Origin: Bacteroidia bacterium
GTDB lineage: Bacteria > Bacteroidota > Bacteroidia > Bacteroidales > VadinHA17
Assembly: GCA_026391555.1 (NCBI GenBank)
Contig: JAPLEB010000054.1
Location: 38,094 to 102,093, forward strand
DNA: 64,000 nucleotides
Direction of reading: 5' to 3'
The position numbers and the translations under genes are program-made. This document shows positions 8,751 to 16,724 of this stretch, one piece after another; the stretch's first letter is position 1; each line of letters begins with the position of its first letter. The notes beneath the pieces are model-generated. The model saw nothing but the letters and a program-made list of their open reading frames with translations. It ran no database searches and was not told the origin of the DNA.

Positions 8751-9569
8751 TTAGTTGTTTTTCAGTGAAGCAGCAAAAGTTTGTGTCAGACTGAAACCTG
8801 CTTCATCAATTTTAAATGTATAACCGTCGATAGTTGATGAAAAATAATTAAATGCAATAATTGCTAAAGTAGATCCTGTGATACCAAAAGCTGTATTAAT
8901 AAGAGCTTCAGAAATACCTGTTGCAAGAGCAAGAGCATCGGGAGCGCCAGATTGGGCAAGAGCCGCGAATGCTCGGATCATACCAAGTACCGTACCAATA
9001 AGACCTATCAACACTGAAATTGAAGCAAGAGTTGAGAATATAACCATGTTCTTTGACAACATTGGCAGCTCAAGAGCTGTAGCTTCTTCAAAAGATTTCT
9101 GAATTGACAGTATCTTCTGGTCTTTTTCAAGGGCTTTGTCTTTCTGCAGGTCGCGGTAACGGATCAGACCGGCTTTCATTACATTGGCAAGCGAACCCTT
9201 TTGCTTGTCGCATTCTTGAAGAGCTTCTTCAATTTTATCTTCTGCAAGAAGACCCTGAAGAAGACTGACAAAAGTATTTAACCTGCCTTTACCTTTTGCT
9301 CTTGACAGGGTAATGGTCCTTTCAAAAATGAAAATGATAAGGGTTAAAACGCATGTCATCAGAATAGGAACGATGTAACCACCTTTATAGATGATTCCAA
9401 GATAGTTACCTTCCAATGCTGCTCCTTTCGGATTACCACCTTCGAAGTTTACTGGATTACCCATTATTTGCATGAACAAAATATAGGAAACTATAAAAGC
9501 TATTAAAATAGCGCTTGTTGCAAAAATATTCTGCAACGCATCTTTGAACGAACTTCCTTGTTTACTCAT
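8751..9569 (-). CDS. exbB: ExbB/TolQ/MotA proton-channel family protein
   Basis: ExbB forms the pentameric proton-driven motor that powers TonB. The 272-residue protein has an N-terminal hydrophobic segment (ILIAFIVSYILFM), a second one (YIVPILMTCVLTLIIFIF), a cytoplasmic domain, and the paired C-terminal helices typical of the family (MVIFSTLASISVLIGLIGTVLGMIRAF and GISEALINTAFGITGSTLAII). It is the first gene of the Ton operon and has a recognisable promoter about 40 bp upstream. Confidence 0.93.
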   Translation of the reverse strand: MSKQGSSFKDALQNIFATSAILIAFIVSYILFMQIMGNPVNFEGGNPKGAALEGNYLGIIYKGGYIVPILMTCVLTLIIFIFERTITLSRAKGKGRLNTFVSLLQGLLAEDKIEEALQECDKQKGSLANVMKAGLIRYRDLQKDKALEKDQKILSIQKSFEEATALELPMLSKNMVIFSTLASISVLIGLIGTVLGMIRAFAALAQSGAPDALALATGISEALINTAFGITGSTLAIIAFNYFSSTIDGYTFKIDEAGFSLTQTFAASLKNN

Positions 9570-9609
9570 TTTTTATCAATTTTGTTTAGGTTTATGATTT
9601 TACGATTTG

Positions 9610-9641
9610 CAAATATATACTATGAATTGTTTTTTTCCAAT
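9610..9641 (-). promoter_or_regulatory. Promoter of the exbB-exbD-exbD-tonB operon
   Basis: On the minus strand ATTG, a 20-bp spacer and TATATTTG match the Bacteroidota -33/-7 pattern. The expected start of transcription is about 35 bp before the exbB ATG. This suggests the Ton genes can be expressed apart from the upstream TPR gene. Confidence 0.6.
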
Positions 9642-9770
9642 AAAGTAGCAAATATTGTTAATATTTTGATTCAGTTTAGAATAATTCTCTTAACCGGAAG
9701 ACCGTTAAGACAACATTACACCCTATACCTTTAATCATTTAAATAATATTCAATTCATTTATTAACAGTA

Positions 9771-12008
9771 TTATTGTTCAAGTGTTACATTATAAACCCT
9801 TGATTTTGTAATTGGAACCTCTTTGGCCTTGTATCCTTTAGCACTGATAAGAAGAACTTCTGAGCCCTCGGGTATTTCAAATTTATATTGACCCTTAGCA
9901 TTTGCAAGGTTCTCTGCTGCCGTGTCTTTTACCCTGACTGAAGCGTACGACAAAGGTTGTCCGGCTACATTTGTTATAACCCCCTTAATCTCATTGGGAT
10001 TGATCCCTTTCTTAACCAGAGCTTCGAAATCACGGATATAATTCAATGTGCTTTTCGCAGAAGTATTCACAGGATCGATAGCAAGAATTTTATTGTAAGC
10101 ATCTGCTGCCTTTGCCAGATAAGAAAGTCTTCCTTCAATAGTTTTTTCATTACCGGCCATCCTTGTTTCAAGTGAGCCTAACCCATTATATCCCTTGATC
10201 TTATACTCCTTGCTGTTGGGATTCAGAGAAATTATCCTGTTATAATAATCTTTCGATTTATTATAGTTATCGTTCATCATATAGTAATAACCGAGATAAC
10301 CGGAAGCTTCTATTATTTCAGCTTCATTCTTAGCAGAATCAGCCTGCGCAACATAAATAAGTTTTTCAAACTTCGGTTTTGCAAGTCCAAGTTTTGAGTC
10401 GGGATCCATTTTGGAATATGTTCTGGCAATTAAAAGATATGCAGGTATGTAATTCGGAGATTTCATAAGTACTACATTAAACAACGAGTCGGCTGTTGTA
10501 TATTTCTCACCATTATAATATGCTTTCCCGATCTGCATGTAATCATCAATCTTTTCATTATTTGGGTCAATCATCTTGGTCCAGGTTTTTGCAGCGCCTT
10601 CGTAACGCCTGAATGTATAATAGTTACTGGCTATTTCACTTAGTAAGGCTCTGTCCCTGGGTTTTAAATTGAGTACCTTGGCATATTCACCAAATGCCCT
10701 GTCAATCTCAGTATTGGCATTTATCAGTTCGGCTTTGAGCCTGGCGACTTTGGTTGTAAGGTCGTTAACTCCAACCTTGATCTTTGCCTTTTCAGCAGTT
10801 GAAGCAGCTGCATATCTTGATTTTTCTTTTTCAAGCTGTTGTTCAAGACCGCTGAGTTCATCAACCATCTTCGGGTAATTCTGGTTTTTCTTCACGAGTA
10901 TCCTGGCCATATAATGATAGTCTTTCCACAGAATCCTTTCAGGTGCAACCGTTCTGAATAGTTCTTCCATATAAGAAAGCGCCTTGTTGTAATCTGGTGG
11001 AGTTTTCTCAAAACTTGAGTAACCGGCAATACGGTTCATGTATGTTCTTGATTTGTCGACGGCAAGTATCTCCTCAACATTTTTAATTACTTCATCATAA
11101 TCCTTTGCATAGAAAAGTGATTTTACATACAGGATTTTTGCAGGTATATTGCCAGCGGTCAGTTCGAGGTATTTATTAAAATTTTCTTTCGACTTATCAA
11201 GCTTTTGTGCGAGCCAGTAAACCTGACCAAGTTCACGATATGCGGGAGCATAATTTGAATTGAGTTCTATTGCTTCTTCAAAATAAGGAATTGCCGATGA
11301 TAGAGCACGCCCTTTAACATAAATGTTACCAATTTTCATGTTTGCTGTTGGTGACTGAGGATCGGCGAACTGGGCCTGATTATAAAGCGCAATTGCCTTG
11401 GAACCGTCATTTACAAGTATATAAATATCACCGGCAACAAGATAAACGTCCCGGCTTTTGTTATCAATCTTAATAGCTTCTCTTATGAGAGGTAATGCTA
11501 CTGCTGTATCAACCTCTCCGTCCTTAATATATGATTCAGCAATCTTTGCGAGTGTAAATGCGTAATCTTTGGCAGGAGGTACAATCTTTTTGATGGTTTT
11601 ATAGGGGAGGAGAAAACTTTTTGCTTTTGTTCGCATTTCTGTAGCCGTCTTGTCATCACCAAGGTAGTAAGCTACTTTTGCAAGTCCAATATAGTTAAGC
11701 GGATCATTTGGGTTTGCCTCAACACCTTTCTGATATATCTCCTTGGCAGATTTTGTGGCTAAGGTCAATGAATTGGAGATTGTATCGGCAAAATAATCCA
11801 GAAGATAATTCTCACCTAAAAAGAAATAATTTTTGCTGTTTGCAGGCTCTTTCCGGATTAATTGCTGCAATATTGCTTCAGCTTTGTCATACTGTTCGCT
11901 TCGGGTAAGAAGTGTAGCTGCATCTAAATCCTGCGCATGAATTTCAATTGTAAAAACTGTTAATATTACTGCCAGTAATAATGCTGGTCTTAAAATAAAA
12001 CGTTTCAT
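9771..12008 (-). CDS. Secreted TPR protein with C-terminal carboxypeptidase-regulatory-like domain
   Basis: A 745-residue protein with a signal peptide (LLLAVILTVFTIEIHAQ). Many TPR units follow across roughly residues 30-660, interrupted by a coiled-coil-like Lys/Glu-rich stretch around 380-430. The last 75 residues (GVITNVAGQPLSYASVRVKD to YNVTLEQ) resemble the CarboxypepD_reg-like beta-sandwich, usually found at the N-terminus of SusC-type TonB-dependent transporters. It is probably periplasmic. It lies between a PstS-like lipoprotein and the exbB operon. A role in energising or assembling outer-membrane transporters is plausible by context but unproven. Confidence 0.8.
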   Translation of the reverse strand: MKRFILRPALLLAVILTVFTIEIHAQDLDAATLLTRSEQYDKAEAILQQLIRKEPANSKNYFFLGENYLLDYFADTISNSLTLATKSAKEIYQKGVEANPNDPLNYIGLAKVAYYLGDDKTATEMRTKAKSFLLPYKTIKKIVPPAKDYAFTLAKIAESYIKDGEVDTAVALPLIREAIKIDNKSRDVYLVAGDIYILVNDGSKAIALYNQAQFADPQSPTANMKIGNIYVKGRALSSAIPYFEEAIELNSNYAPAYRELGQVYWLAQKLDKSKENFNKYLELTAGNIPAKILYVKSLFYAKDYDEVIKNVEEILAVDKSRTYMNRIAGYSSFEKTPPDYNKALSYMEELFRTVAPERILWKDYHYMARILVKKNQNYPKMVDELSGLEQQLEKEKSRYAAASTAEKAKIKVGVNDLTTKVARLKAELINANTEIDRAFGEYAKVLNLKPRDRALLSEIASNYYTFRRYEGAAKTWTKMIDPNNEKIDDYMQIGKAYYNGEKYTTADSLFNVVLMKSPNYIPAYLLIARTYSKMDPDSKLGLAKPKFEKLIYVAQADSAKNEAEIIEASGYLGYYYMMNDNYNKSKDYYNRIISLNPNSKEYKIKGYNGLGSLETRMAGNEKTIEGRLSYLAKAADAYNKILAIDPVNTSAKSTLNYIRDFEALVKKGINPNEIKGVITNVAGQPLSYASVRVKDTAAENLANAKGQYKFEIPEGSEVLLISAKGYKAKEVPITKSRVYNVTLEQ

Positions 12009-12042
12009 AGTTATTAATATTTTATGTCAATTATAGTATTAA

Positions 12043-12126
12043 TTTCTCATTTCTAATTCCTAATTTCTAATTTCTAATTCCTAATTCCTAATTCCTCATT
12101 CCTCATTCCTAATTTCTAATTCCTAG
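12043..12126. repeat. Tandem 7-bp repeat, 12 units, between the PstS-like and TPR genes
   Basis: Twelve uninterrupted units follow TT[TC]CT[AC]A, for example TTTCTAA, TTCCTAA and TTCCTCA. The last unit, TTCCTAG, contains the stop codon of the PstS-like gene on the minus strand. The array fills most of the 115-bp gap before the TPR gene. Seven-base units could expand or contract by slippage. Confidence 0.9.
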
Positions 12127-13046
12127 TGCCTGATCTGCACCAACCTTATCGGCATTGTTGCAGGTACAAGTCCCGATTTAAGAACTATTCTCTGTCCCTG
12201 CTCTCCACATGCCCAGTTTATGAAACCTGAACCCAATCCTGCAAATGTCTCTCTCGAAATAAGATAGATATCCCTTACAAAAGGATAATCTTTGGTAAAA
12301 ATAAAACCCTGGTGAGGACGATAATAGCTACCGTCATTTATATATTGCTGTGAAATAGCAACTACATTGATTTTATTAATAAAACTCAAGCTGAGAGAAT
12401 CATCTTTATCACTTATCCAGTTAACACTTACAATACCAAGAGCTTCAGGATTCCTTGAAACAAAATCGATAACTTCAGCATTATTGTCAACAGCAAAGAA
12501 ATTACTTGATAATGAGTCTTTTATTTCAAAAAGTTCTTTAAAATATCTGATGTTTCCGGATTTGGTATTATCAAAAATAACACGAATGTCACCAAGCTTT
12601 GATTTTGGATTGATATCGTTCCAATTGCTTATCTTACCAAGGAAAATATCTTTGACTGTATTATATTTAATAAGTGTGTCTTTGTTTGCCTTATTTGTAA
12701 CTATTGCAAGTGCGTCAGATGCATATGTTGAAGTACGGGCAATTATCTGAGTGTCACGAAGGTATTGTATCTGATAATCCGTAAGTTTTTTGCTGGTAAC
12801 AATTACTTTAACTGAATCATTCATGAAATCATTTATTACATCGTACTCCGGCTTATACTCAGGTTTGATTTTTGCATTACCATATAAATGTGTGAATGTA
12901 AATACTTCAGCATCAATAAGAGGTTGGAATGATTCATCAACTGAAATCCTGATATTCCCCCTTGTGGGTGTTTCATTAGGTACTGATTTACTACCACCGG
13001 TACATGATACCAGAATAAGCAGGGATCCTATTAAAGAATAACGCAT
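12123..13046 (-). CDS. PstS-like phosphate-type substrate-binding lipoprotein
   Basis: A 307-residue protein that starts, in my reading, at ATG 13046 (MRYSLIGSLLILVSCTGG). This gives a lipoprotein signal peptide with lipobox LVSC; the longer ORF start adds 37 unlikely residues. The rest resembles the PBP-like domain of phosphate-binding proteins: ISVDESFQPLIDAEVFTF at the N-terminus, a hinge-type IIARTSTYASDALAIV segment, and FKELFEIKDSLSSNFF. No pstCAB permease is nearby, so it is unlikely to be an ordinary ABC uptake component. Its stop codon lies in a 7-bp tandem repeat. Its place in the exb/TPR locus suggests a role connected with the Ton machinery. Confidence 0.8.
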   Translation of the reverse strand: MRYSLIGSLLILVSCTGGSKSVPNETPTRGNIRISVDESFQPLIDAEVFTFTHLYGNAKIKPEYKPEYDVINDFMNDSVKVIVTSKKLTDYQIQYLRDTQIIARTSTYASDALAIVTNKANKDTLIKYNTVKDIFLGKISNWNDINPKSKLGDIRVIFDNTKSGNIRYFKELFEIKDSLSSNFFAVDNNAEVIDFVSRNPEALGIVSVNWISDKDDSLSLSFINKINVVAISQQYINDGSYYRPHQGFIFTKDYPFVRDIYLISRETFAGLGSGFINWACGEQGQRIVLKSGLVPATMPIRLVQIRH

Positions 13047-13255
13047 GTTCGATATAAAATTATGACTCGTATATCTGCCCACTACATTACAGATCGTGGA
13101 ATATTTATTTAGGCACGCAATATTAATGAAATTTTGAATAACTGATACTCTGTTCATATTCTTAAAATTTTGACAAGGTTAAATTATTTTCCATAAGAAT
13201 CACTGCAAAGTGCATGCCAGGGAGAACATGAAAAATGAATAATCTTTTCTTAAAA

Positions 13256-13280
13256 GAATCTTTAATGCAAAAAGAGATTC
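13256..13280 (-). terminator. Weak terminator-like hairpin at the 3' end of the small membrane protein gene
   Basis: GAATCT and AGATTC pair across the stop codon, and the minus-strand read continues into TTTTAAG. The stem is only six pairs, so this is tentative. Confidence 0.3.
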
Positions 13281-13512
13281 ACTCCTTGTTTTTATCTTCT
13301 GTAAAGAAAACCTCAACGATTTTAACATATGCTCTATATGCCCTGTACAAGCCGAAAAAGATAAAAGTTGTTCCCATAATGACCCTCAGAGCCTTGTCAA
13401 TATAACTCAGACCAGCAAAGAATAGAAGATAACTGCCTATACCCAGATAAAAAAACACCATAAAAATTGAGAAAATGGCGGTCACCTGTTGTAATATTCT
13501 GTTTTCATTCAT
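13279..13512 (-). CDS. Small two-helix membrane protein of unknown function
   Basis: A 77-residue protein with two hydrophobic helices (VTAIFSIFMVFFYLGIGSYLLFF and ALRVIMGTTFIFFGLYRAYRAY) and a charged C-terminal tail (FFTEDKNKE). I recognise no enzymatic motif. It lies upstream of the PstS-like lipoprotein on the same strand, with a 230-bp gap between them. A small membrane protein in this position could be part of the same Ton-associated locus, but that rests on position only. Confidence 0.6.
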   Translation of the reverse strand: MNENRILQQVTAIFSIFMVFFYLGIGSYLLFFAGLSYIDKALRVIMGTTFIFFGLYRAYRAYVKIVEVFFTEDKNKE

Positions 13513-13612
13513 ACCAAATAATTTTGGTGTTAAATAAACAAAAAATCAATTGATTATCAAAAAAAATCAATATTGTCCTTACGATCGAAAAAACAGGCCA
13601 AAAGGATCGCTA

Positions 13613-14821
13613 TTATCTAAATAGTAGTGAGCAGTCACCATAGCTTAAAAATCTGAAACCATTTTCAAGAGCGAAGACGTAAATTCCTTTCCAGTTTTTT
13701 CCTATCCAGGCTGATATAAGAAGAAGCAGAGTACTTCGCGGCTGATGGAAATTAGTGATCATTCCGTTTATCATTCTGAAATCATATCCGGGGATAATCA
13801 TTATATTGGTCGAAGCATTAATATAAGATAAATTACGCTCTCTCAGAAGGTTTAATAAGGCTTCCATAGATTCCTTTACTGATACATTTGTCTCCATATA
13901 ATATGCTTCCCATTGCCCCAGAGAAAGCTCAGACCTGCAACCTGACGGATTATGAATTAGCTTAACTCCCAACCAATACAAACTCTCAAGAGTTCTGACC
14001 GATGTTGTACCTACCGGAATGATTTTCCCCTGATTATCAAGTAGTAATTCAATTGTCTTCGCCGTTACAAAGAAATGTTCACAATGCATTTCGTGATCAG
14101 AAATGTTTTTCGATTTTACCGGTTTAAAAGTACCAGCGCCAACATGAAGAGTCACTTCAACTGATTTTATTCCTTTTTCTTTAAGCTTTTCAAACACGTT
14201 ATATGTAAAATGTAAGCCGGCCGTTGGCGCTGCGACAGATCCTTTAATTCTGGAATATATTGTCTGGTATCTGTCAATGTCATCTGCATCATCATCTCTA
14301 TTGATATAAGGTGGGAGAGGAATATGACCTGTTGCTTCAATTACTTCGCCAAAACTAATACCCTTACTGTTCCAATTGAACCTGATCCTCCTAGACTCGC
14401 CTTCAGGTTGAAGCTTTTCTGCTGTCAGTTCATATTCCTTCCCGCGGTAAATAAAGGGTGTAATGATTTTTTCGCCCTTCCATTTTTTAAGGTTACCTAT
14501 AATACATTTCCATTCAACCGGTTCTCTCGAATTAAATGATAATTCATATTCAAAAGGTGAAAGAGGCTCAAGGCAAAGAACCTCAATAGAAGCTCCAGTC
14601 TCTTTACGAAAAAGAATACGGGCACGTATTACACGTGTATTATTAAAAACCAGGAGGGAATCTGAAGGGAGATAATCATCTAAGTTCCTGAATATGTCTT
14701 TAGATATTTTGTCCTCCTCATAAACAAGTAGCTGCGACATATCTCTTTCATTAACAGGATACTGGGCTATCCTTTCCAAAGGAAGGTCATAATCATAATC
14801 ATTAAGGTCAATATCTCTCAT
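13613..14821 (-). CDS. queA: S-adenosylmethionine:tRNA ribosyltransferase-isomerase (QueA)
   Basis: QueA transfers the ribosyl part of SAM to 7-aminomethyl-7-deazaguanine in tRNA, making epoxyqueuosine. Family motifs are present: YDLPLERIAQYPVNERDMSQLLVY at the N-terminus, FNNTRVIRARI, AAPTAGLHFT, VTLHVGAGTFKPV, HCEHFFV, and MITNFHQPRSTLLLLISAWIG near the end. The ORF track begins at a TTG (14836). I prefer the ATG at 14821, giving 402 residues. This is longer than the roughly 350 of E. coli QueA, as is common in a Bacteroidota subgroup. Confidence 0.9.
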   Translation of the reverse strand: MRDIDLNDYDYDLPLERIAQYPVNERDMSQLLVYEEDKISKDIFRNLDDYLPSDSLLVFNNTRVIRARILFRKETGASIEVLCLEPLSPFEYELSFNSREPVEWKCIIGNLKKWKGEKIITPFIYRGKEYELTAEKLQPEGESRRIRFNWNSKGISFGEVIEATGHIPLPPYINRDDDADDIDRYQTIYSRIKGSVAAPTAGLHFTYNVFEKLKEKGIKSVEVTLHVGAGTFKPVKSKNISDHEMHCEHFFVTAKTIELLLDNQGKIIPVGTTSVRTLESLYWLGVKLIHNPSGCRSELSLGQWEAYYMETNVSVKESMEALLNLLRERNLSYINASTNIMIIPGYDFRMINGMITNFHQPRSTLLLLISAWIGKNWKGIYVFALENGFRFLSYGDCSLLFR

Positions 14822-14866
14822 TTTCTTTTTCCCCAACGCTTCGCTCTGGGTCTACGCTTCGCTTCG

Positions 14867-14884
14867 ACTTTTGTCTTTTATCTT
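14867..14884 (+). repeat. Dispersed intergenic 18-mer, copy 1
   Basis: ACTTTTGTCTTTTATCTT occurs here once, just downstream of a CTTCGC-rich stretch between queA and rnpB. The identical 18-mer recurs at 20343 and 61556, always in intergenic DNA and always on the plus strand. Confidence 0.8.
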
Positions 14885-14946
14885 AAATATTAAGCCGGGC
14901 AAAAATAACCATTATTATAAGGTATATTCAATTTGCCGCAAATTAT

Positions 14947-14954
14947 TACCTTTG
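14947..14954 (+). promoter_or_regulatory. -7 promoter box of rnpB
   Basis: TACCTTTG is a perfect TAnnTTTG -7 element ending five bases before the predicted 5' end of RNase P RNA. No well-spaced TTTG -33 element is visible. Confidence 0.6.
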
Positions 14955-14956
14955 CA

Positions 14957-15355
14957 TCGCAGCAGGTTGTTCCATCGTCCCGTCCCGATAATTATCGGGA
15001 TATCGGGAAGGAAAGTCCGGGCAACACAGAGCGCCATACTTCCTAACGGGAAGATATCCGCGAGGGTATAGTAGTGTAACAGAAAATAACCGTCCCGTTT
15101 TTACCTGGTAAAACCGGGATAAGGGTGAAAAGGTGAGGTAAGAGCTTACCGGTCCGGGTGGCAACATCAGGAGCCGTACGCCTTATGGGTTGAAAGACCA
15201 TGTATACCGGCGATAAGGGCTGCTCGTCCGATGCCGGGGGGTGGGTCGTATGATCCCGACAGTGATGTCGGGACAAGATAAATGATGGAAACCGGTTTTA
15301 TTTTCTTTCGAAGAGACCAAAACCGTACAGAAACCGGCTTACAGGCCAGCTGCAT
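14957..15355 (+). ncRNA. rnpB: RNase P RNA component (bacterial type A)
   Basis: RNase P RNA is the catalytic RNA that trims tRNA 5' leaders. Universal core sequences are visible in order: GGAAAGTCCGGGC after P3, GTAACAGAAA, AAGGGTGAAAAGGTGAGGTAAGAGC, GTGGCAAC, and near the 3' end ACAGAAACCGGCTTACAGGCC. The terminal GCAGC/GCTGC pairing forms P1. A CCCGACA-GTGA-TGTCGGG hairpin near 15254-15273 fits P18 with a GNRA loop. The P3 region holds an 18-bp perfect palindrome, TCCCGATAATTATCGGGA (14983-15000). Ends are estimated from pairing. ORFs called in this stretch are spurious. Confidence 0.95.
14983..15000. repeat. TCCCGA-type palindrome within the P3 region of rnpB
   Basis: TCCCGATAATTATCGGGA is an 18-bp perfect palindrome. 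It is nearly identical to the intergenic palindrome at 61323-61340, which differs only in the two central bases. Confidence 0.7.
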
Positions 15356-15362
15356 TATACAG

Positions 15363-15390
15363 AGACGCCCAATTTGGGCGTCTTTATTTC
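15363..15390 (+). terminator. Intrinsic terminator of rnpB
   Basis: AGACGCCCA and TGGGCGTCT form a strong stem followed by TTATTTCTTT, a few bases after the 3' end of RNase P RNA. Confidence 0.85.
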
Positions 15391-15406
15391 TTTAATAAAA
15401 TAAATG

Positions 15407-15751
15407 TTATAAATTGATAATCATATAGTTATTTAAGCCCCCTCTGGAGGGTTCACTTGAACCCATCATAGGATTCATCGTATATCCCATTTCTCCGTCA
15501 AACACAGATACCATGTCCTGTCCGCTGAAACTGTAAGTAACCTTAATCTTATTTGGGTTTTTCATATACATTATCATCGGCATTTCCATTCCCATGGCTG
15601 ACATCTTACCTGTTATCTTAATAGACTTAACACTGGCAAGTTTATCAGATTTCATAGCAACTGAATAGTTCTTCATAATCTCATCTTATGTCTGAGCATT
15701 TTTGATAGTGACTGCAATAAGTCCTGTAAGAAAGAATATTATTTGTTTCAT
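15407..15751 (-). pseudogene. Broken lipoprotein-sorting-like (LolA-type) secreted protein
   Basis: The frame opens at ATG 15751 with a good signal peptide (MKQIIFFLTGLIAVTIKNAQT) and is stopped at once by TAA. It continues in the same frame as DEIMKNYSVAMKSDKLASVKSIKITGKMSAMGMEMPM, then ends after 89 more residues. DEIMKNY...LASVKSIKITGKM is the usual start of Bacteroidota outer-membrane lipoprotein-sorting-like proteins, which are normally over 200 residues. So there is a nonsense codon where one residue is expected between signal peptide and mature protein, and the C-terminal half is missing. The ORF track shows only the 89-residue remainder. Family identity is moderate; decay is well supported. 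Confidence 0.72.
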
Positions 15752-15776
15752 TTTATTGGTTTTATAACTTATATAT

Positions 15777-16604
15777 TTAAAAGGAATTAATTGTTTTCCT
15801 TAATGCAACGAGCTTACTTAATAGTTTATTCATTTCAGAGAGCTTCAGCATATTTGCTCCATCCGATTTGGCGACAGCAGGATTGGGATGAGTTTCAATG
15901 AAGATACCATCGGCCCCGACACTTATAGCAGCTTTGCCGATTGTTTCTATCATCTCAGGTCTGCCACCGGATATGCCTTCCTCCTGGTTGGGTTGCTGCA
16001 GGGAATGGGTTATATCCATAATTACAGGAACCCCAATCTTCTGCATTACCGGAATATTTCTGAAATCAACAATAATATCCTGATAGCCGAACATATTTCC
16101 CCTGTCGGTAAGCAAAATATTGCTGTTTCCCGACTCTCTGACCTTCTCCACCGCAAACCTCATGGATGATCCGGATAAAAACTGACCTTTCTTGATATTG
16201 ACCCACTTTCCTGTTTTTGCAGCTGCTGCCAGCAGATCAGTCTGCCTGCACAGAAAGGCAGGTATCTGAAGAATATCAACATACTCGGCAGCCATGCCCG
16301 CTTCTTCTGGGTTATGTATATCGGTTATAACCGGAACAGAATACTTTCTTCTGACGTCAGAAAGTATTTTTAGCGCCTTAATATCTCCAATTCCTGTAAA
16401 AGAATCACCCTTGGACCTGTTTGCTTTTCTGTATGATGATTTAAATACAAAGGGAATCTTGTATTTTTCAGATAACATTATGAGGTGTTCTGCAGTTTCA
16501 AATACAACCTCTTCACTTTCAACAACACAGGGTCCGGCAATCAAAAGAAAATTGCCCGAATCGCTGAATTTTATTCCCGGAATATTTATATAAGCTTTCG
16601 ACAT
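15777..16604 (-). CDS. kdsA: 3-deoxy-8-phosphooctulonate synthase (KDO-8-P synthase)
   Basis: KdsA condenses phosphoenolpyruvate with arabinose 5-phosphate to make KDO-8-phosphate, the precursor of the inner-core sugar of LPS. The 275-residue TIM barrel has LLIAGPCVVESEE at the N-terminus, FVFKSSYRKANRSKGDSFTGIG, VITDIHNPEEA, DILQIPAFLCRQTDLL, and PVIMDITHSLQQPN. GIFIETHPNPAVAKSDGANML lies near the end. All are family hallmarks. Length and start are normal. It stands alone between rarA and the broken lipoprotein gene. Confidence 0.95.
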   Translation of the reverse strand: MSKAYINIPGIKFSDSGNFLLIAGPCVVESEEVVFETAEHLIMLSEKYKIPFVFKSSYRKANRSKGDSFTGIGDIKALKILSDVRRKYSVPVITDIHNPEEAGMAAEYVDILQIPAFLCRQTDLLAAAAKTGKWVNIKKGQFLSGSSMRFAVEKVRESGNSNILLTDRGNMFGYQDIIVDFRNIPVMQKIGVPVIMDITHSLQQPNQEEGISGGRPEMIETIGKAAISVGADGIFIETHPNPAVAKSDGANMLKLSEMNKLLSKLVALRKTINSF

Positions 16605-16724
16605 ATCAAAACAAAGTTAAATAATTATTTAGTAAAGCTAAACAGCCTTTTTGTTTTTCTCTGTGAATTATCTGTGACTCTCTGTGTAACAAAATAATAG
16701 GAACTTATACAGGGAATCATAAAG

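Noticed and set aside
12043-12126. Possible CRISPR array
   Set aside because: Units are 7 bp, continuous and without spacers; no cas genes are in the window.
12123-13046. PstS as part of a phosphate ABC transporter
   Set aside because: No pstC, pstA, pstB or phoU is nearby; only the binding-protein fold supports it.
15254-15273. TCCCGACA-GTGA-TGTCGGGA in rnpB as a mobile palindrome
   Set aside because: It fits the P18 helix of RNase P RNA with a GNRA-type loop, a conserved structural element, so insertion is not needed to explain it.
14871-15355. Four ORFs of 62-77 residues between queA and kdsA
   Set aside because: They lie on or opposite rnpB; RNA core sequences explain the region fully.
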